Made by a program: the position numbers and the translations under genes. Shown in pieces: positions 31,881-34,683 of a stretch of DNA of 34,683 nucleotides. The notes beneath the pieces are model-generated. The model was not told where the DNA came from and made no database searches. It saw nothing but the letters and a program-made list of their open reading frames with translations. How positions within the stretch are numbered: position 1 is the stretch's first letter; the number at the start of each line of letters is the position of its first letter. Source of the DNA: VGLO01 sp964599285 (GTDB taxonomy: Bacteria > Patescibacteriota > Minisyncoccia > Minisyncoccales > Staskawiczbacteraceae); assembly GCA_964599285.1 (NCBI GenBank), contig CAZREI010000011.1, positions 1 to 34,683 on the forward strand, in the 5' to 3' direction.

Positions 31881-32522
31881 CTACGAAGATACCTTGCGGG
31901 GGACGAACAACAACCGATCGCCCGGAGAGAACTCATTGCCAGGGTCGCCATAAGTGTTGCCGAGCCACCGGCCATCGTCGTCGCGCTCAACGCAGACAAC
32001 ACGAAGAAAGCCATCCGAGTCGGCAATCGGCTTCATGATTACCGTGAGCCACTCTCCTAAAGGTTGGTCGCGATATTGCCGGCGCAGTTGGGGACCGGTT
32101 TCCTCAGGACAAGGGTCAAGGCCAAGCTTCTGTGCTTTGGCCACAATCTTGTCAAGCCGGGTCCACTTCGTAAACCCAAGGTCACCGACACTGACCTTAA
32201 TCAGTGGGAGTTTGATGGGCGCGTCGGCGATGGTGAATTCGGGATTTTGCATCATGTCCCGAGCACCGGTGCTAATCTTGTCGCCGTTTTGGTCAAAGTC
32301 CTTGAAAAAGTCGTCGGGCGCCTGAAACTCCAGCAAGCCAAGTTCGATTTCTTTCCAGATTTCGAATTTTGGGGCCGAAGTGTCGGGAGGAATGAGCACT
32401 GACCGAAGGGCATTTTGCAATCCCTTTGGGTTCTCAATCCACCCCTGGATAACATCCTCTGACATTTCTTCCACAGGGACGTTCTTGACCACCACCGACA
32501 GAAGCTCTTGAATCTGTGACAT
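31881..32522 (-). CDS. DGR variable target protein
   Basis: This 213-residue protein has its last ~45 residues (DSDGFLRVVCVERDDDGRW, then LGNTYGDPGNEFSPGDRLLF) encoded by VR. Variable residues are at former Asn/Asp/Gln codons. The constant part begins MSQIQELLSVVVKNVPVEEM and has no signal peptide or membrane helix, so the protein looks cytoplasmic. I chose ATG at 32522 because AAGGAG lies 8 bases upstream; the 8-residue extension MPKKGECA is not supported. The W-x..DGRW..GDRLLFVPR end probably forms the C-type-lectin-like ligand face usual for DGR targets. Ligand unknown. Confidence 0.9.
   Translation of the reverse strand: MSQIQELLSVVVKNVPVEEMSEDVIQGWIENPKGLQNALRSVLIPPDTSAPKFEIWKEIELGLLEFQAPDDFFKDFDQNGDKISTGARDMMQNPEFTIADAPIKLPLIKVSVGDLGFTKWTRLDKIVAKAQKLGLDPCPEETGPQLRRQYRDQPLGEWLTVIMKPIADSDGFLRVVCVERDDDGRWLGNTYGDPGNEFSPGDRLLFVPRKVSS
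31894..32026 (-). other. DGR variable repeat (VR)
   Basis: The in-frame 3' part of the target gene, matching TR at offset 530. Changes relative to the TR translation: N to F, F to V, N to C, N to D, N to G, N to T, N to D, D to G, N to S, D to G, N to D, Q to R. Only the F to V change and parts of its neighbour fall on non-adenine bases. Confidence 0.95.
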
Positions 32523-32571
32523 GGCGCATTCTCCTTTTTTTGGCATTCGCCGTATTGCCGGCCGCGAAGTG

Positions 32572-32624
32572 CAGCCATAGCCAGAAACCTTCTTTAATGG
32601 GAAAAAGGCTTGTGGCTATGGCTG
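32572..32624 (-). promoter_or_regulatory. Stable stem in the target-gene leader
   Basis: CAGCCATAGCCA (32572-32583) and TGGCTATGGCTG (32613-32624) form a perfect 12-bp stem within the ~130-base leader between promoter and start codon. It is possibly a stabilising or regulatory structure. Confidence 0.5.
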
Positions 32625-32662
32625 GTTTTTAGGCTGTAAAAGAGCTAATTTAACTTGTTTCT

Positions 32663-32692
32663 ATCATACCACATCATATAATCACTTGTCAA
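32663..32692 (-). promoter_or_regulatory. Promoter of the DGR target gene
   Basis: TTGACA (32687-32692) and TATGAT (32663-32668), read on the minus strand, are 18 bases apart. This is the best promoter in the right half of the window and implies strong expression of the variable protein. Confidence 0.75.
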
Positions 32693-32699
32693 TAGCGCA

Positions 32700-32733
32700 G
32701 CAAAAATCGCCCGTTTTTTTGGGCGATTTTTGC
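32700..32733 (-). terminator. Bidirectional terminator after the protease gene
   Basis: GCAAAAATCGCCC/GGGCGATTTTTGC stem, 8-base loop. It separates the protease gene from the DGR promoter. Confidence 0.75.
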
Positions 32734-32743
32734 TAAATACTTA

Positions 32744-33157
32744 CTACTTTCTTGCGGCGTTAATTTCAAACGTATCGTGATCTTTTTCAAATTTGATGCG
32801 ATGCAAGTCAAAGAAGCCATCTTGTCCAAGTAAAATGCCCACCGATGGGCTATCTACAAAACACGCGGGAATTTCTATGGCTTCCGAAAAGCCATCTACT
32901 TTGATTTTTAGTTTATCAATTCGGTAGCCATCTACGTTCCCACTAATGCCCGTAAAGTTAGCAGGTTTAGCATCGGTCAGATTTACGCCTAACGCCTCCG
33001 CTATCTCTAAATTAAATAACGACAAATCTGCACCAGAATCTATAAGCGCATCAAATGTTTTGCTGTCGTCCTTTCCAAAAACCTCTATTGCAATCATAGG
33101 CCGTTTGATGGCTTTCGGACGGTTCTCTATGTAAAAAGAAGTGTAGTTGTATTTCAT
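32744..33157 (-). CDS. Retropepsin-like aspartic protease
   Basis: This 137-residue protein carries the single catalytic motif ALIDSGADLSLFN (about residues 37-49) of retroviral-type aspartic proteases, which act as homodimers, and the later hydrophobic-Gly element GILLGQDGFF. No membrane anchor. The substrate is unknown. It begins 5 bases after the stop of the small gene at 33163-33366; the two form an operon. Confidence 0.75.
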   Translation of the reverse strand: MKYNYTSFYIENRPKAIKRPMIAIEVFGKDDSKTFDALIDSGADLSLFNLEIAEALGVNLTDAKPANFTGISGNVDGYRIDKLKIKVDGFSEAIEIPACFVDSPSVGILLGQDGFFDLHRIKFEKDHDTFEINAARK

Positions 33158-33162
33158 TCAAT

Positions 33163-33366
33163 TTACAGCGTTGCTGGCATATAGTAGGAATTGGTGGGCA
33201 GCATTTTGAGAAATACTACGTCCTTGCCCTTGCTCTGCATTGAAACTTCTTTCAGTTTATTGCCTACACTTACTACCTTTTTGTGGTCTTTGGTGAGAGC
33301 CAACCACTTGTTGGGATACTTTTTGGAGAGAGATACTAAATTGTAATTTCTTTTTTTGGTTTCCAT
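33163..33366 (-). CDS. Small protein, DUF5678-like partner of the protease
   Basis: This 67-residue basic protein (YPNKWLALTKDHKKVVSVGNK, then KDVVFLKMLPTNSYYMPA) resembles the short DUF5678-type proteins often encoded beside retropepsin-like proteases. The family name is from memory. First gene of a two-gene operon. Confidence 0.55.
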   Translation of the reverse strand: METKKRNYNLVSLSKKYPNKWLALTKDHKKVVSVGNKLKEVSMQSKGKDVVFLKMLPTNSYYMPATL

Positions 33367-33452
33367 AGTAGTTTTTATTTATTTTTATTGTGTATGCGAC
33401 GTATTGTACAACCGTATACTAACAAAATTATTAAAAGTATTCAAATGTCGCA

Positions 33453-33484
33453 GCAAAAATCCGGCTTTTGGGCCGGATTTTTGC
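33453..33484 (-). terminator. Terminator of the sigma-like gene
   Basis: GCAAAAATCCGGC/GCCGGATTTTTGC stem with a short loop; T-rich on both strands. Confidence 0.7.
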
Positions 33485-33497
33485 TTTTAATGGTTCG

Positions 33498-33532
33498 TTG
33501 TCAATTGTCAATTGTCAAATGTCAATGGTCAA
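33498..33532. repeat. Five tandem TTGTCAA-type heptamers
   Basis: TTGTCAA three times, then ATGTCAA and TGGTCAA, with exact 7-base period, directly after the sigma-like gene stop. Confidence 0.8.
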
Positions 33533-33539
33533 CTGCCGT

Positions 33540-34559
33540 CTACGCCGTTTGAGTTTCTACGGCAAAGTACTTGCCGCTGGCGTCTTTTTGGAAGAATTTT
33601 TTGTCGTTTAGTTTTATCATGACCGTATTTTTTTCCACCAGCCTTTGGCTCAATACTTCTTTTACAATTTCATCTTTGCTGACCAAATGCGGCTTTTCTT
33701 TCAGGACACTGGCAATGATGTCTTTGATGGTTCCGGGCTTGTATCCCCATTCCCCCAGCGCGTACATTCCCCGGCCTACCAGCACAAACCTGGCGTCTTT
33801 GATCAGTTCATTATGTACCGTTTGCGGATGGGTTTTTTTGCTGCCATGATTAATATCAAGCTGGTCAATGAGCGAAGTAATTTGACGAAAATGCAAGGGC
33901 TTTTGATGCTTTTTAAACACCAAAAATGCTTTGTCCCGAACGCTCTTGGGCTTGATTTCCGGCCATTGGACTAAGCCGAAATTTCCCTCTTTGTTGGACT
34001 GAATTTGCTTGGAAACTTCAAGGTAAGACTGCGATGCCTGGTTGTCCAACGTATGGTTGGCGGCCATCATCGCGAATAGTTCTTGCTTTTGCAATGGCTT
34101 GCCGTGAGCTTCCAAATCCGCGGCCAAGGCACGCAACTTATCAGAAACGGTTTTTTCAGCATCTGGCAAAGCCGCCCAAAAATAATAGTAGTCGTGCTTT
34201 TCGCATACCCGCGAAAACTGGCTGCCCAAGGTCAAAAAAAACAATACTTGCGCTTTATTCTTTTTGCCGCCCAAGTCTGCCAGCGCGATTTCTTCTTTTT
34301 TAAACCCGCCCTGCTTGGCAAAGTAGGCTTCAAATTCCTGGTAAACCTGGTTTAAGGTTTCACCGTGATTTTTGCGAACGTAATTGAAGCCAACGTTTTC
34401 TATCTGGCGCACCCGTTCCCGGGTTATCTTGTAGCTTTTTCCAATGGATTCAAGCGTTTCTACCTTACCGGTTTTAACGCCAAAACGCCTATCAAAAATG
34501 TCTTTTGTTTTAGGCGAAAGTCCCTTGGTAAGTTTTGCGTAAAGTTGAGTGTAGTTCAT
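33540..34559 (-). CDS. Sigma-70 region 4 / HARE-HTH-like transcription regulator
   Basis: This 339-residue protein begins with a region-4-type helix-turn-helix (KTKDIFDRRFGVK, then TLESIGKSYKITRERVRQIE, about residues 15-55), which in sigma factors reads the -35 box. It lacks regions 2 and 3, so it is not a complete sigma factor. Residues about 205-280 (AFLVFKKHQKPLHFRQITSLI...FVLVGRGMYALGEWGYKPG) resemble a HARE-HTH/winged-helix domain like that of RNA polymerase delta, and a similar fold may follow. The frame opens at 34586, but MYIRDYSKI is repeat-encoded, so I start at MNYTQLYAKL. Confidence 0.75.
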   Translation of the reverse strand: MNYTQLYAKLTKGLSPKTKDIFDRRFGVKTGKVETLESIGKSYKITRERVRQIENVGFNYVRKNHGETLNQVYQEFEAYFAKQGGFKKEEIALADLGGKKNKAQVLFFLTLGSQFSRVCEKHDYYYFWAALPDAEKTVSDKLRALAADLEAHGKPLQKQELFAMMAANHTLDNQASQSYLEVSKQIQSNKEGNFGLVQWPEIKPKSVRDKAFLVFKKHQKPLHFRQITSLIDQLDINHGSKKTHPQTVHNELIKDARFVLVGRGMYALGEWGYKPGTIKDIIASVLKEKPHLVSKDEIVKEVLSQRLVEKNTVMIKLNDKKFFQKDASGKYFAVETQTA

Positions 34560-34565
34560 AATTTT

Positions 34566-34683
34566 GGAGTAGTCACGAATATACAAATATTATCAAATAT
34601 ACAAATCTTACAAATATACGAACATGAACGACGTGATTTGTATATTAGTAAAATTTGTATATTATTTTAGATTTGTATATTCG
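34566..34683. repeat. TATACGAAT-family palindromic element, cut by window edge
   Basis: It starts GGAGTAGTCACGAATATAC, the same arm as 15309-15484, followed by ATATACAAAT and TTTGTATATT repeats. The other arm lies beyond the window. Confidence 0.75.

Noticed and set aside
1..34683. CRISPR array or Cas locus (prompted by the Cas4-like nuclease)
   Set aside because: No regularly spaced direct repeats with unique spacers and no cas1/cas2 or effector genes are visible.

Overview
The window looks like a Patescibacteria/CPR (Parcubacteria-type) chromosome fragment. The evidence is combined: a group I intron in a CAT tRNA, a LAGLIDADG endonuclease gene wedged between tRNAs, a diversity-generating retroelement (DGR), a shortened phosphoglycerate kinase, a TraG-like ATPase paired with a large membrane-anchored protein, S23-type four-helix-bundle genes, and intergenic spaces filled by nested palindromic repeats. 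TGA is used as a stop (for example the ATGA overlap before lepA), which argues against the recoded Gracilibacteria/Absconditabacteria. Almost every gene lies on the minus strand; the plus-strand exceptions are rnpB and avd.

Layout, left to right: a truncated Com-type zinc-ribbon/PAS protein (1-514); a palindromic element and a hairpin-rich tRNA-like block; a minus-strand tRNA cluster, read as CAT tRNA with group I intron, second CAT tRNA, LAGLIDADG gene, tRNA-Asp (1062-2252); a PIF1-type helicase, an S23-type gene between inverted repeats, and a RecB/Cas4-like nuclease (2388-5406); three unrecognised proteins and a TMEM175-type channel (5577-7664); a self-contained three-gene cassette with its own promoter and terminators, encoding a MORC-like GHKL ATPase, a ThsB-like TIR protein and a RipA/SLATT-like membrane protein (7911-10588), a candidate defence system; a 41-residue ORF resembling the tail of the HAD gene; a secreted LamG-LamG-lipase; a small membrane protein; a HAD phosphatase; lepA overlapping an M3 peptidase gene; murJ; rnpB on the plus strand; rnhA; a DHH phosphoesterase/NYN pair; an ArsR-type regulator bracketed by a repeated palindrome; pgk; the TraG-like ATPase and its membrane partner; a second S23-type gene.

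The right end (29916-32692) is a complete DGR: reverse transcriptase, Avd, an adenine-rich template repeat (TR) with its own terminator, and a target gene whose 3' end is the variable repeat (VR). TR and VR differ almost only at TR adenines, which is the mutagenic-homing signature. RT and avd are divergent, and avd converges on the TR. After the DGR come a retropepsin-like protease with a small partner and a sigma-region-4/HARE-HTH-like regulator.

A second theme is pervasive palindromic DNA. At least four families of nested inverted repeats fill intergenic gaps, and related palindromes sit in frame inside coding sequences (PIF1 helicase, RecB-like nuclease, lepA twice, TraG-like ATPase) and inside RNase P RNA. 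One family (541-726, 5414-5575, 19225-19403) keeps short single-stranded motifs while its stems differ yet stay paired. All calls were made by reading the sequence; no database search was run.
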